A stretch of 64,000 nucleotides of DNA from Limosilactobacillus coleohominis 101-4-CHN. Its GTDB lineage: Bacteria > Bacillota > Bacilli > Lactobacillales > Lactobacillaceae. Positions 18,889 to 28,895 of this stretch are shown here, piece by piece (position 1 is the first letter of the stretch; each line of letters opens with the position of its first letter). The notes under the pieces were generated by a model. That model was not told the origin of the DNA. It made no database searches and was given only the letters and a program-made list of their open reading frames with translations. The translations under genes and the position numbers were made by a program. The stretch is from assembly GCF_000161935.1 (NCBI RefSeq), contig NZ_GG698802.1, positions 444,594-508,593 on the forward strand, written 5' to 3'.

Positions 18889-18903
18889 TATTCAATCTCC
18901 TTT

Positions 18904-20022
18904 CTAATTGCTTGTTGTCTTTGCTGGTTGCGTATCTTTGAAGTTCGCTACGAAGTCATTTGCAACATCAAACTTGGTTACTGTAGCCCCTTTGAACTCT
19001 AAAACGATGGTAAAGATACCACTGTAAACATAAACAAATGAACCACCGAAACTTGCGTCTGGGTCACTCATATCTAAATCAGACATGAACCCGTGAATGT
19101 TATCAGGGCTAACGAACAGCTCAACTTCCGTTGGCTCATTCCGCACTGCTCGTACATTCACATCGTAGACCGTTGAACCACCAGCCGGCGTTTCGCCAGC
19201 GCCACCAATACCTGCCCCATACTTACCAGCGTAAGCATGGACTGACGGGTAAATATCTGGTAGCCCTTGGCTGTTAGTGCCAAGCTCTAGATGAGCAATC
19301 CCAATCATGACTGGGCAACCAGCATAGCGAGCTAGCATTGACATAGTAACTACATCATTAGCCTTGACTTCCGCCACAATATCCTGAACCCGACTTTCAA
19401 GCCGTGAAATAACGTCTTGTAAATCGTTGAAGTCCTTGGTGTAAGTTGCAAGAAAAGCCTTGATAGTAGCATCCCATGTTTCTTTGAACTTCTTAAGATC
19501 ACCGTCAGCATTAGCAATGATTGCTGACAACTTATCATATAGATCATTGAATGGTGTAATGTAGTCGCTCGCAACTAACCCCGAAATGACCCTATCTGCC
19601 ATGATTTCCATGTTGAACTCAAGGGTAGCAATTGACTGCCCTTCCTTCATGATACGGAAAAAGATTTGTGCATACGATCCAGCCAAAGCAAAGGCTTGCG
19701 CTGGGAAGTCAAAACGGAACTGACCACCCGTAGCGTCCAGCATGACACAGTGTTTACTGTCATAAATACGGTGTGTCTTGTCAGGCAACACCCCTTCAAG
19801 CACCACGTTACAACCAGTTAGATCAAACGGAACTTGTGGGCTGTCTGCTGAACCATCTCCACGGTAGACCTGGACAAGGACTTGCCGCATTGCACTATCA
19901 TATTGCCGTGCTTGAATCCAATTATATTGATCACTGCTCCAGTCAATATTAAGCACATTGCTATCCATTGTTCCGGCTATTTTCCGCCTGTCGCTGTCAA
20001 CGTGAAACGTCATCATTTCCAT
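18904..20022 (-). CDS. BppU-like baseplate upper protein
   Basis: 372 aa. The N-terminal region (residues about 25-150, with VYRGDGSADSPQVPFDLTG and FFRIMKEGQSIATLEFN) fits the BppU N-terminal domain that docks receptor-binding proteins to the tail tip. A helical linker (about 165-215) is followed by a beta-rich C-terminal head. It overlaps the preceding gene by 1 nt. Confidence 0.8.
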   Translation of the reverse strand: MEMMTFHVDSDRRKIAGTMDSNVLNIDWSSDQYNWIQARQYDSAMRQVLVQVYRGDGSADSPQVPFDLTGCNVVLEGVLPDKTHRIYDSKHCVMLDATGGQFRFDFPAQAFALAGSYAQIFFRIMKEGQSIATLEFNMEIMADRVISGLVASDYITPFNDLYDKLSAIIANADGDLKKFKETWDATIKAFLATYTKDFNDLQDVISRLESRVQDIVAEVKANDVVTMSMLARYAGCPVMIGIAHLELGTNSQGLPDIYPSVHAYAGKYGAGIGGAGETPAGGSTVYDVNVRAVRNEPTEVELFVSPDNIHGFMSDLDMSDPDASFGGSFVYVYSGIFTIVLEFKGATVTKFDVANDFVANFKDTQPAKTTSN

Positions 20023-20294
20023 TAGTTAATCACCCCTTTCTGTTGCAAGACTCTCGTTACCGCATTTTCTAAGGCGATTTCATCAATTCCCCCAACGGCA
20101 ACGGTATTAATTCGTGATTTGAGTTCGTTAAGTTGTTTTTGGAAATTAGCTTGTGACTTCTTATCCCCAACCATTTCCGCAAACTCATTCATTTCTTGCT
20201 CAATCGTTGTAAAGTTTTCGACCAAATCATCATAGAATTCTCGGTTAATCACCATTGGTAAATCGGTCGTATGAAGTTTAATTTGTTCAGCCAC
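20022..20294 (-). CDS. Small baseplate protein, unrecognised
   Basis: 90 aa. Mostly helical with a coiled-coil middle (FTTIEQEMNEFAEMVGDKKS). It sits between the repeat-containing tail protein and BppU, suggesting a structural or assembly role. I recognise no family. Confidence 0.6.
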   Translation of the reverse strand: MAEQIKLHTTDLPMVINREFYDDLVENFTTIEQEMNEFAEMVGDKKSQANFQKQLNELKSRINTVAVGGIDEIALENAVTRVLQQKGVIN

Positions 20295-20307
20295 TTACAT
20301 CACTCCT

Positions 20308-21399
20308 TTAAGACCAAGTATTAAGCAATTCAAACGGGTACCAAGTGTCATTACTGCCATTACGAATGAATGTTGATGGACGATAAGAGCCAAGCACTCT
20401 GACCGTTTGTGTTACATACACCGTATTGAAGATAGAAACACGTTCGGATTTAACTAGCCCAATCCAGCCGTTCTGAACTGATTTATCGTACTTAGTCAGA
20501 TCGATACCTAAATCAGATAATGCTTTCACTTCATAAGAAAAGCCGTCAGAATAATCAGACGGCTTTTTAGTTGTATGTAAATCGCTAGTATCAATACTTG
20601 GTAATTCATTTCGGTCGGCTTTGTTGCTAAGTAAATCACTGACGGCGCCTTCAAAGCTATCCAACGTCTCAGTAGTGACATAATAATCAAACTTACTGGA
20701 ATTAGCGTCTGCCGTTGATTGTGCCTTTTTAGCATTACTTAATGCACTTTCAGCAGTCGCCCTCACTTTATCCAAGTCAGATTGTTTCACACCACTAGAT
20801 GAAGAAAGATCAGCTTTGGTAGCAAATTGACTAAAATCAGGTAGATCTTCTTTTTTAGCGTAATTATCAAGCTCCGCTTTATTAACTAAATTAGCAATGC
20901 TTGGTATATCAGACCGTTTGGCAAATTGTGTAAAGTCTGGTAATTCAGTGCGTTTCACATAATCCACCAACATTGCTGTAGTGGCATAACCACTCAAATC
21001 CGGCATTTTAGGAATCTGCGATAGTTTCGCATAGCCTGACAATTCACTTTTACTTACTAAACCATCAGTACTTGGAATTACCGGCTTATCTTCAATGTCA
21101 GCCCATTTAACCGTTGGCATCGATAATTTATTCAGTCGTGCTTCCAACTCGTCAGGCGTAACAAATTTAGGCTTATTCTGAATGCTATCCCAATCAACTG
21201 ACATAGCAGATTTAACTTTATCTTTGAGAAAATCATTCCATAACACTTCTACATCGTCAGCGTGCCAGACGATCCCCCAAGGCGTGAAATAGATTTTAAC
21301 CGTTCGCCCGTTATCAGGAGAACATGCTTTAACAGGAACATGGCTCTCAGGGTCTTCATAATCAATCAAGGTCATTGGTCTAATCATCTCTTCCGTCAT
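20308..21399 (-). CDS. Tail fibre or baseplate protein with short repeats
   Basis: 363 aa. About residues 85-205 contain repeated units of the type LPDFxQFAxKxDL and SGYAKLSQIP, about 15-20 residues each, likely a trimeric fibre shaft. The C-terminus (YVTQTVRVLGSYRPSTFIR) looks like a fibre knob. The start overlaps the upstream tail gene by 4 nt. Host-range function is inferred. Confidence 0.65.
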   Translation of the reverse strand: MTEEMIRPMTLIDYEDPESHVPVKACSPDNGRTVKIYFTPWGIVWHADDVEVLWNDFLKDKVKSAMSVDWDSIQNKPKFVTPDELEARLNKLSMPTVKWADIEDKPVIPSTDGLVSKSELSGYAKLSQIPKMPDLSGYATTAMLVDYVKRTELPDFTQFAKRSDIPSIANLVNKAELDNYAKKEDLPDFSQFATKADLSSSSGVKQSDLDKVRATAESALSNAKKAQSTADANSSKFDYYVTTETLDSFEGAVSDLLSNKADRNELPSIDTSDLHTTKKPSDYSDGFSYEVKALSDLGIDLTKYDKSVQNGWIGLVKSERVSIFNTVYVTQTVRVLGSYRPSTFIRNGSNDTWYPFELLNTWS

Positions 21400-23078
21400 G
21401 ATTGAATCCCTCCTGTTAATGCTTTGACCTTCTCCATATCACTTGTCGTTACGGTAGTAATCCCTTGGAAATGATCTTCATAACGAGCACCGCTAGTAGC
21501 CGTTTGAACACTCGAGGAGATACCCACCATTTGCTGGTTGATATTTCTGAACTGCTTCCGTATAGCCTCATTAATGTCATTCATCGCTTTACCCGTGTTG
21601 TTAAAGTTAATCGTGGCATCGTTGTTCTGGTTGTAATCGTTAGTAGTGACACTGAACACAACCATGTCAGTGTCAACGTTTAATTCGGGGTCGTACGTAT
21701 GAACGCTATCGCCGAGTTGGTACGGGCAATCACCCTTATGTGTCCATGTCATGGTAGTTGCTGGGGCAACTTGTAAATGTGATTGTAGATATTGAGTTGC
21801 TTGGTTCTGGTCATAAATCGTATCAAGGGTTTGATCTTCTCCAACGTGTTCATCATAAAGATCAATTGACTGTTGGTCTTTAAATTGAAAGTTGAGTTGA
21901 TAGAATTCTTCTGTCGAACTTGATGTACTACCAGCCGAACCACCGCCGTTCATAATAGAAGCCATTTGGTCATTGCGCCCAATCCATGATGGCGGGTAAT
22001 TACCTACTGGGATTTCCTTACAGCTTTCGCCTTCCTGCGGTTCATAGATAATCGTATTGGCATCAAGAAATAGGCAAACGTGATACGGAGCACTGAATGA
22101 GCCATAAAACCCAACGTCCCCCGTTTGTGCAGAGCCTACTTGATGGAATGAGCCAACCTGTGTGTAGGTCGTCCAACCAATATCAACACCCATCTTGGCA
22201 TAGCAGAAGTGCACAAAACCTGCGCAATCAGAACCTGCTTCAGTTCGTCCACCTAAGATATAAGGGCGCCCCAACCATGAACGAGCATAGTTAATTAGTC
22301 CTTGAGCGTCCTGAGAAACTGGTCCGCTGCTATCAGAAGTAGTAGTCGTTTTCTCCATCTTCCCAGCTTTCACATTGACCACATTAACCAAGTCAGCCGT
22401 TGACTGCTGAATATCTACATTGGGCGAATCATAAAGGTATCTAAACGTTTCGCCCGTTTGATGAGTTAATGAGTTTAGATCATAAATCTTTAAGACATTC
22501 CCGTCAGGTATCCAGTAACCACCGCAACCAGCAAGATTAGATGTTAGAAAATCTAAACAACTACCGCTTGCCTTTTCGGTTAGAGCGGTAAAACTTCCGT
22601 GAAGTTCGTAACTAATTCTTTGATCGTTATTATCAAAGAACTGGTGCATAACCGTGTCTAACGTATAGGTTGGGTCGGCTGGAGCTGGTTTAATGACTGT
22701 ACCAGGCTGTTTATTATCATCGCTTGATGAACTGTCACTAGAAGAATTGTCTGACTTATCATCATCGGCAACCCGTAGGTTTTTAAGTTTATCAATTAAA
22801 GCGTTAGTAGCGGTAATCTTTTTGGTTGCGACCCCTTGTTCGTTAGTAACAGGTTCAATGTCCTTGATCTTATAAGACTGGCCCATAAACAACACTTCGG
22901 CTTGAACCTGAGCCAGATTAAAAACGTACTCAAAGCCGTTTAAGTATCGCATCGTAAATTCAACTTGATAGGTTGAACTCAGCTCAAAAGTGCGTTGCCA
23001 AGTGTTATAAAGGTCAGCAAAATTAACTCGCTCTTCGGCTTTTCCATCATGGCTTTTGATCACTGCTACATCAATCAT
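21396..23078 (-). CDS. Tail endopeptidase/tail-tip protein with NlpC/P60 domain
   Basis: 560 aa. N-terminal and C-terminal parts resemble prophage tail (Tal-like) proteins. An NlpC/P60 domain (about 255-370) is inserted between them, with nucleophile motif SDCAGFV and a histidine in APYHVCLFL. It probably cuts peptide cross-links during DNA entry. A Ser/Asp-rich linker (about 115-130) precedes it. I prefer the ATG overlapping the Dit stop (ATGA) to one four codons earlier. Confidence 0.85.
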   Translation of the reverse strand: MIDVAVIKSHDGKAEERVNFADLYNTWQRTFELSSTYQVEFTMRYLNGFEYVFNLAQVQAEVLFMGQSYKIKDIEPVTNEQGVATKKITATNALIDKLKNLRVADDDKSDNSSSDSSSSDDNKQPGTVIKPAPADPTYTLDTVMHQFFDNNDQRISYELHGSFTALTEKASGSCLDFLTSNLAGCGGYWIPDGNVLKIYDLNSLTHQTGETFRYLYDSPNVDIQQSTADLVNVVNVKAGKMEKTTTTSDSSGPVSQDAQGLINYARSWLGRPYILGGRTEAGSDCAGFVHFCYAKMGVDIGWTTYTQVGSFHQVGSAQTGDVGFYGSFSAPYHVCLFLDANTIIYEPQEGESCKEIPVGNYPPSWIGRNDQMASIMNGGGSAGSTSSSTEEFYQLNFQFKDQQSIDLYDEHVGEDQTLDTIYDQNQATQYLQSHLQVAPATTMTWTHKGDCPYQLGDSVHTYDPELNVDTDMVVFSVTTNDYNQNNDATINFNNTGKAMNDINEAIRKQFRNINQQMVGISSSVQTATSGARYEDHFQGITTVTTSDMEKVKALTGGIQS

Positions 23079-23983
23079 GATTTCCACCATAAAGGAAAAT
23101 CAAATGTGACTTTACCTTGAAATCCACTAATTACAAATTCATTTGGTCCCTTAGCAAGGGTAATGATTTTGTGATTAGTGTTAATGCCATCATGGTTGCC
23201 GTTGAGCATGGGGTTTACATCAACCAAAGACCAGATACCAGACCAGCCACCCTTTCGAGTAACTTCATCGCCTGTGGTTTTGTTTTTGATTGACATATCC
23301 CCACCAGCCGAACCTTCTAAAATAATCGTTAATGGTTTCCCCCGTCTTTCAGGGTCAATCATGACTTCGGAAGTATTCAGCACCGTAAATGAATTACTGG
23401 TAAACACATATTGTGGACGGTCGATAGGCTGGTTGTTGCCAAACCCTTCAACCATATCATCGAAGTCAGCCGTTGTGCCCACACTACGACTAAGGCCATA
23501 AAGGTCAGTCAACGTGACCTGACAAATCCACCCTCTTTCACTGGTAAAGGTTGGGGCTGCTAATTTAGCCCGTACCTTATACATACGTTGAGGAAAATCT
23601 GCCCAACAAATCCAATATGTTTCTCGGCTATCCATGAGTTTTTGCAAGGCGTCAAACGCAAGAAAAGCGTCAGCTTCATTCATACCATAGAAGTGAATCG
23701 ACATAGTAATTTCACGAGTGTTATAACTCGTTGAATTTAACTTCTGCCCATCTTGCAGGCCAAGTTTTTCAAGGTTGTCTTCTTGTTGAACTGGTGCTGG
23801 ACTATGCAGATAACATAAAACATCTTTCAAATCAGGTTGATCATAAATCGAATGCCACTCTTTACCATCTTCTGAAATTGAGAACTCAATGGGTTCAAAA
23901 TCGACATACGGTGTTGGGTCATCATGCGGACCCAAAAAGGGGTAAAGATGTGGTTTTACTTTCTTCGTTGAAAATACTTGCAC
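23075..23983 (-). CDS. Distal tail protein (Dit)
   Basis: 302 aa. The N-terminal belt domain with MSIHFYGMNEADAFLAFDAL and VRAKLAAPTF, and a galectin-like C-terminus (ITLAKGPNEFVISG), fit siphovirus Dit proteins. Dit forms the ring joining tail tube to baseplate. It lies directly after the tape measure gene, as usual. Confidence 0.85.
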   Translation of the reverse strand: MQVFSTKKVKPHLYPFLGPHDDPTPYVDFEPIEFSISEDGKEWHSIYDQPDLKDVLCYLHSPAPVQQEDNLEKLGLQDGQKLNSTSYNTREITMSIHFYGMNEADAFLAFDALQKLMDSRETYWICWADFPQRMYKVRAKLAAPTFTSERGWICQVTLTDLYGLSRSVGTTADFDDMVEGFGNNQPIDRPQYVFTSNSFTVLNTSEVMIDPERRGKPLTIILEGSAGGDMSIKNKTTGDEVTRKGGWSGIWSLVDVNPMLNGNHDGINTNHKIITLAKGPNEFVISGFQGKVTFDFPLWWKS

Positions 23984-23999
23984 TACTCTTCACTCCTTT

Positions 24000-26900
24000 C
24001 TAGTTATAAGCATTGCGCCAATTATGAGCATTCCGTTTATTAATTGCATTAGTCACTTCGTCAACAACCAGTTGTGGTTGCATATCAATGTTATTAACTG
24101 CCTTAACAACTTCATGAAGCAACGTAACAACTTGCCCGTTGAATTGACTGCCGTTCTCGTTAGAACGCAATTCAGGGTGGTGGGCTTCCATCGTTTGCCA
24201 TGCTTGCTTCATTAACGGTAGAGCATTGTTGTTGTACGGGTTAATGATGAACTCATCTTGTTCTGGGTTGTCCCCAACCGTAACGTTTTGTAAACCACGA
24301 ACCCGACCACCAAACGCAAACCGCCGTGAACCTTGCGGACCAGAGTGAAGCCATTCCATCTTACGGTGGCCCCAAATAGTCGTCCAACCAATCGAATTAG
24401 CATAATCACTATTGTTGAAGAAAGCAATTAATTGGTGGAACCCTTTCATGATGTTATGGAACTTTGGCATAGCATAAGCATTAAATGTTGGTACCGTATA
24501 TTGCAACAGTCCCCGAGCTTCGTTACCACCAGAGTTTTGGTCATGAGTTGAAGCATCCTGAATTCGTGTTTCTTGTCCACCAGATTCGTTTTGGATAACC
24601 TGCTTTAAATTCGATACAAATCCATCATTGATGTGGGCTTTCATCTTTCGAGCAGCCGAACGAATAACAGGGCCCCAATCACCGTTTTTAGGTTCCTGAA
24701 CGATTGCTAATAAGTCTTTCAACACGTTAGCAATTCCACGGCTAAATGCAATGGCTGACGCTTTACCAAACGTTGGAATGATATTCTTTAACGAGTTCCA
24801 ATCAGTTAATTTCAGGATTAAATCCTTAGAAGCACTAATCGGGTTCTTATCGAAGGCGTCAGCGATTTTATCCATTTCATCATCAGATAGTGTTCCATCA
24901 GCATAATGGGGAATTCGCTTCTTTGATAAAAATTCATGCGACTTTTCGCCCGGAATAACTTGTGAACCGGGTTCTAGCCAAACATGCCGATTAATACCCG
25001 CAAACAGTTGCCAACCTCGTGATGGTTGCCAAACTAATTCTTGCTTATGAGGGCCATCGCCATCATTGATAACGGCCATACCACCAGGGTGAGCGGAATA
25101 AGCAGAACCAGCACTGTGCATAGAAGTACCAGAAGCATAACTGATTGAACTGAGTTTCTTGTCACCGCCAAAGTCACCAATGACCTTGTTAATACCTGAA
25201 ATACCTTTATTCAGACGGCTAACAATATCTTTCATGGCGCTTTCAGCAATATTAGGTAACTTGTTGAAATCAGACTTGAACGCCGATACTAAATCATCAA
25301 GCCAATTATCCCATGAACGCTTGAAACCACGTTCAAAGTCGTGTCCCGTATCATCAATATCATCAAGCTTGCTACTGATAGTTCGGTTGGCCTTATTCAA
25401 ACCGCTACGGGCTTGGCTTGAAAGATTCTTCCAAGTATCGCCCCAATAACGTTTAAAGTCTTTGCTAAATGATTTAAGGGCTTCTTCGACCACTTTCATC
25501 ATTGAACCAAACTCTTTAATGAATCTATGCTTGCCGACTGCTTTATCGGCTTCGGCCATTTGCTGACCGAGCACTTTACCAAAGTTGTACTTTTTCAAAT
25601 CCTTAGATAGGGTCTTAATGTCGCTATCAACTTTTGACAAACCAGTCTTTTTATTAGCTAGTTTGCCAATTGTCTTTTCAAAGCTAGTAAATTCCTTCGT
25701 CGCTTGTTTCAGCGGTTTAGTTAATTGCTTGAAGTCCTTAACCATGCCACCAAACCAAGTGTCGAGCTTCTTTACTTCATCAGCGAGTTTTGACTTCTTG
25801 ATTGACTTAGCTAGTTTCTCAAAATACGTGCCTACTTTCGTATGCTTCATATCCTTATTGAGCTTGTCTAAATATTTGGTAAATTCACCCAAACCATGTT
25901 TACCAGTCAGTGACTTAATAGAACTAGCCATCGTCTTAGTTGACTTGCCAAACGTCTTAAAGGTCTTAGCAAGCTTTTCTAACGGCTTGGCTGACTTCGC
26001 CATATCCTTAACGAAATTCTTTAGGCCCTTGTTCATCTTGTTTAAAGATTTAGTCGGGTCATTGTGCTTGACGACCTGCTTCAAACTCTTCAAAGTTTGC
26101 GTGTAAGTCAATACAGCACGGTTCATTTCCTTAATGTTGGCAATATCAGTCTTGGAGTAATGGTTACCACCGAGCGACTTAATTTCCTTAGAAGATGGTT
26201 TTTTAGACTTATGAGAACTAGACTTATGCGAGCTTGATGAGCTACTTTCATCATCATTATTCCACCAATTTTTTACCTTTTTCAAAGTATCTTTTGCCCA
26301 GCCAGTAACACCTTTCCATATTTTTTGGAACCCTTTAGCAATACCGCCAAGTGCACCACTCCAGTCACCTTTCAATAGCTTCTTGAAGAAATCAAGACCG
26401 CCCTTGAACATCTTAGAAAGTGCAGGCCCAGCTTTACCACCAATAGCACTACCGAGCATTCCACCGATAGCACCACCAATTGGTCCACCAAGCATTGTAC
26501 CAATGACGCCACCTAAAATAGTACCGATACCTTTACCAGCCATCTTTGCACGGTTATGGATATGTGACCCTGTTAGTGCACGTAAAATGTCAATGGCACC
26601 AATAGCAATATTGAGACCAGATACTAGTTTTCCACCGATACCTTTACCAATACCAAGCAAACGAGAACCACCCATTTTAGATGCTAAACGTCCAATGAAG
26701 GAATCACCCAGTTTAGAACTTGCAGCACTCAATCCACGTTGGAATAATGTTCCAGCTTTTCTGCCTCCCTTTACCCAAGTCTCAGGAATGATATATTTCG
26801 TTGCAAAGCCCTTTATAGCACCACCAGCACGTACAAAAGCACTGGCAAACCTTGAACCGGCAATTCTACCTTTCAAAGCAAAACCTTTTTCAGAAATGAC

Positions 26901-28895
26901 CGCAGATAGATCTTTCAAGGCACTACCAGATTTCTTAATGGCAATAATGCCTGGTTTAAATGCCTTCGATAAACCAGCAACCATTTTGCTACCAATCTTA
27001 CTTCCTACATCTAAGAAACTACTTGGCAAGAACAAACCAGTAATGCCACGTCCAAGGCCCTTCGACTTCAGCATAAATGACTTTGAAAAGTTGCCACCAG
27101 CTTTTTCACCATCTTTAGCGGCTTCCTGTGCTAAAACTCCAGTTGGGCCAACTGGCTTACTAGCTTTATGATCACTTAGCATACCTAAAAGTTTGCTACT
27201 ACCGTCATAATCACCGTTCAGGGCAGACATGACCGCTTTAACTTTAGTCGCAGAAGTTCCAGCGATACCTTTAATAGCTGAATACATATTTGATAGCCCT
27301 TTAGCTGCCTTTGACAACTTAGAATATACAAAATATGTGGCTAGAGCACGTCCAATAATGTTCAGAGCTGTTTTATGCTTAGAAATTTCTGTAAGGGCGT
27401 TGGCAATACCTTTTAGGCCATCACCGCTGGTACCACTAACGATTTTCAACATATCACCAATAGCGTCAAAAACACCTTTACCAACGGACGAACTAATAGA
27501 CGCCAAGCCTTTTATGGTCTTCACAATGCTTTCTGCATTATTCGCTGTCCAATTGGATACTGTTTTAACGAAATTAGTTAAACCTCTAACGATATTATCA
27601 AGCATTTTAGACACTGAACCATTACCAAAGGCGTCAGCTAAGGCCTTCATTACCGAGCCGACACCGTTGTTCACGGCTTTACCGAGAGTTTCAAACTCCT
27701 TGGTGGTGTTCTTGTCCTTAATCCATTCAGAAACCTGTTTAACAATTGGGTTAGCTGCATTGGTAGATGGTGCCATTGCATCACCCATTAATTGTTTCCA
27801 CTTAGCTGAAATTTGACGGAACATGCCGGGTAGAGTACCCATTAGGTTTTCAGACGCCTTCTTGTACTTGTCACCAAGTCCGTTGAAAACTGTTTCAGCA
27901 TCTTTTGCCGATACCTTACCTGCTGAAATATCCTTACGCAGTTCTGACATTGTCAAATGAGAATTGTGTTGGACTTTACGTTCATACTTTAGAAGTGCTT
28001 CCCCAAACATTGGGAATGCGTCTGTAATCTGGTTCATATCGCCTAGTTGCAACTTTGAACTAGAAAGCATATGAGTAAAGTCCATTCCTACTTGCTTTAA
28101 GCGGTCACTAGAAAGACCAATAGCATCACCCATCGTTAGGAATGATTTAGTCAATTTCATAGTTTCCGGTTGATTATCGAAAACGTGATAGAACTGTTGA
28201 GCTAGTTCATTGGTAACATCAACACCCCAACCAAGTTTGTTGGATAAATCAACAATAGAGTTAGACATCGACTTAGCTTTGGCAGAGCTACCGGTCAAAG
28301 TGTCCCAAGTGGCGTTCATTTCTTGCATGGTCATGTTGAACTGAATACCAGCGTGCATTGCACCAACAATACCGTTCTTAATACCACTTAAAGCCATACC
28401 AAAACTATTAGAAATTGAAGTACCAATTGCGGTACCAGCAATAATAGTTTTCAGCTTGGTAAATGAATGACCGGTACTTTCAGCATTACGCTTCAGACCA
28501 TTTAGTTTCTCGTTAGCACTTGTTGAATTAACTTTAGGAGTAACAGTCGGTTTCACTCTTTGAAGAGCCCTAACGTTCTTATCAAACCGGGTTACTTTCT
28601 CCTGTCCTTCGGTCGTATCAGCCTTAACTTTAATGTTCTTGCTTTTAAGACCATTGATGGACTTATCCAGCTTGCGAGTTGCTTCACCAGTCTCAGAAAG
28701 AGAAGCCTTGGTACCATTTAGAGCGGACTTAAACGTTGTCTGTTCCGCTGCCCCAGAATTAAACTTCATGCCTAACTGACCAAGCTTTTGCTCCAGATTA
28801 GACATGCTTTGGTTCATTCTAGCTAAGGGGCTAGTAACTTCATCAATCGCTTTAACTACGATTTTCTTTTCAACAATAATTCCACCATCACTCAT
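24000..28895 (-). CDS. Tape measure protein with lysozyme-like domain
   Basis: 1631 aa, the longest gene. The N-terminus has coiled coils and the TMP signature region (about 205-335). A Gly-rich hydrophobic section (about 765-800) and long Lys-rich helical stretches follow. Near the C-terminus QNESGG and ARGLLQYTVPTFNAYA form a soluble lytic transglycosylase-like fold with a catalytic Glu. It sets tail length and may open the wall. The start overlaps the upstream chaperone frame by 4 nt. Large open frames on the opposite strand are composition shadows. Confidence 0.95.
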   Translation of the reverse strand: MSDGGIIVEKKIVVKAIDEVTSPLARMNQSMSNLEQKLGQLGMKFNSGAAEQTTFKSALNGTKASLSETGEATRKLDKSINGLKSKNIKVKADTTEGQEKVTRFDKNVRALQRVKPTVTPKVNSTSANEKLNGLKRNAESTGHSFTKLKTIIAGTAIGTSISNSFGMALSGIKNGIVGAMHAGIQFNMTMQEMNATWDTLTGSSAKAKSMSNSIVDLSNKLGWGVDVTNELAQQFYHVFDNQPETMKLTKSFLTMGDAIGLSSDRLKQVGMDFTHMLSSSKLQLGDMNQITDAFPMFGEALLKYERKVQHNSHLTMSELRKDISAGKVSAKDAETVFNGLGDKYKKASENLMGTLPGMFRQISAKWKQLMGDAMAPSTNAANPIVKQVSEWIKDKNTTKEFETLGKAVNNGVGSVMKALADAFGNGSVSKMLDNIVRGLTNFVKTVSNWTANNAESIVKTIKGLASISSSVGKGVFDAIGDMLKIVSGTSGDGLKGIANALTEISKHKTALNIIGRALATYFVYSKLSKAAKGLSNMYSAIKGIAGTSATKVKAVMSALNGDYDGSSKLLGMLSDHKASKPVGPTGVLAQEAAKDGEKAGGNFSKSFMLKSKGLGRGITGLFLPSSFLDVGSKIGSKMVAGLSKAFKPGIIAIKKSGSALKDLSAVISEKGFALKGRIAGSRFASAFVRAGGAIKGFATKYIIPETWVKGGRKAGTLFQRGLSAASSKLGDSFIGRLASKMGGSRLLGIGKGIGGKLVSGLNIAIGAIDILRALTGSHIHNRAKMAGKGIGTILGGVIGTMLGGPIGGAIGGMLGSAIGGKAGPALSKMFKGGLDFFKKLLKGDWSGALGGIAKGFQKIWKGVTGWAKDTLKKVKNWWNNDDESSSSSSHKSSSHKSKKPSSKEIKSLGGNHYSKTDIANIKEMNRAVLTYTQTLKSLKQVVKHNDPTKSLNKMNKGLKNFVKDMAKSAKPLEKLAKTFKTFGKSTKTMASSIKSLTGKHGLGEFTKYLDKLNKDMKHTKVGTYFEKLAKSIKKSKLADEVKKLDTWFGGMVKDFKQLTKPLKQATKEFTSFEKTIGKLANKKTGLSKVDSDIKTLSKDLKKYNFGKVLGQQMAEADKAVGKHRFIKEFGSMMKVVEEALKSFSKDFKRYWGDTWKNLSSQARSGLNKANRTISSKLDDIDDTGHDFERGFKRSWDNWLDDLVSAFKSDFNKLPNIAESAMKDIVSRLNKGISGINKVIGDFGGDKKLSSISYASGTSMHSAGSAYSAHPGGMAVINDGDGPHKQELVWQPSRGWQLFAGINRHVWLEPGSQVIPGEKSHEFLSKKRIPHYADGTLSDDEMDKIADAFDKNPISASKDLILKLTDWNSLKNIIPTFGKASAIAFSRGIANVLKDLLAIVQEPKNGDWGPVIRSAARKMKAHINDGFVSNLKQVIQNESGGQETRIQDASTHDQNSGGNEARGLLQYTVPTFNAYAMPKFHNIMKGFHQLIAFFNNSDYANSIGWTTIWGHRKMEWLHSGPQGSRRFAFGGRVRGLQNVTVGDNPEQDEFIINPYNNNALPLMKQAWQTMEAHHPELRSNENGSQFNGQVVTLLHEVVKAVNNIDMQPQLVVDEVTNAINKRNAHNWRNAYN

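Noticed and set aside
26383-27816. Large plus-strand open frames (about 262 and 195 codons) opposite the tape measure gene
   Set aside because: Pro/Ala/Leu-rich composition that mirrors the Lys/Gly/Ser codons of the tape measure; no ribosome sites.
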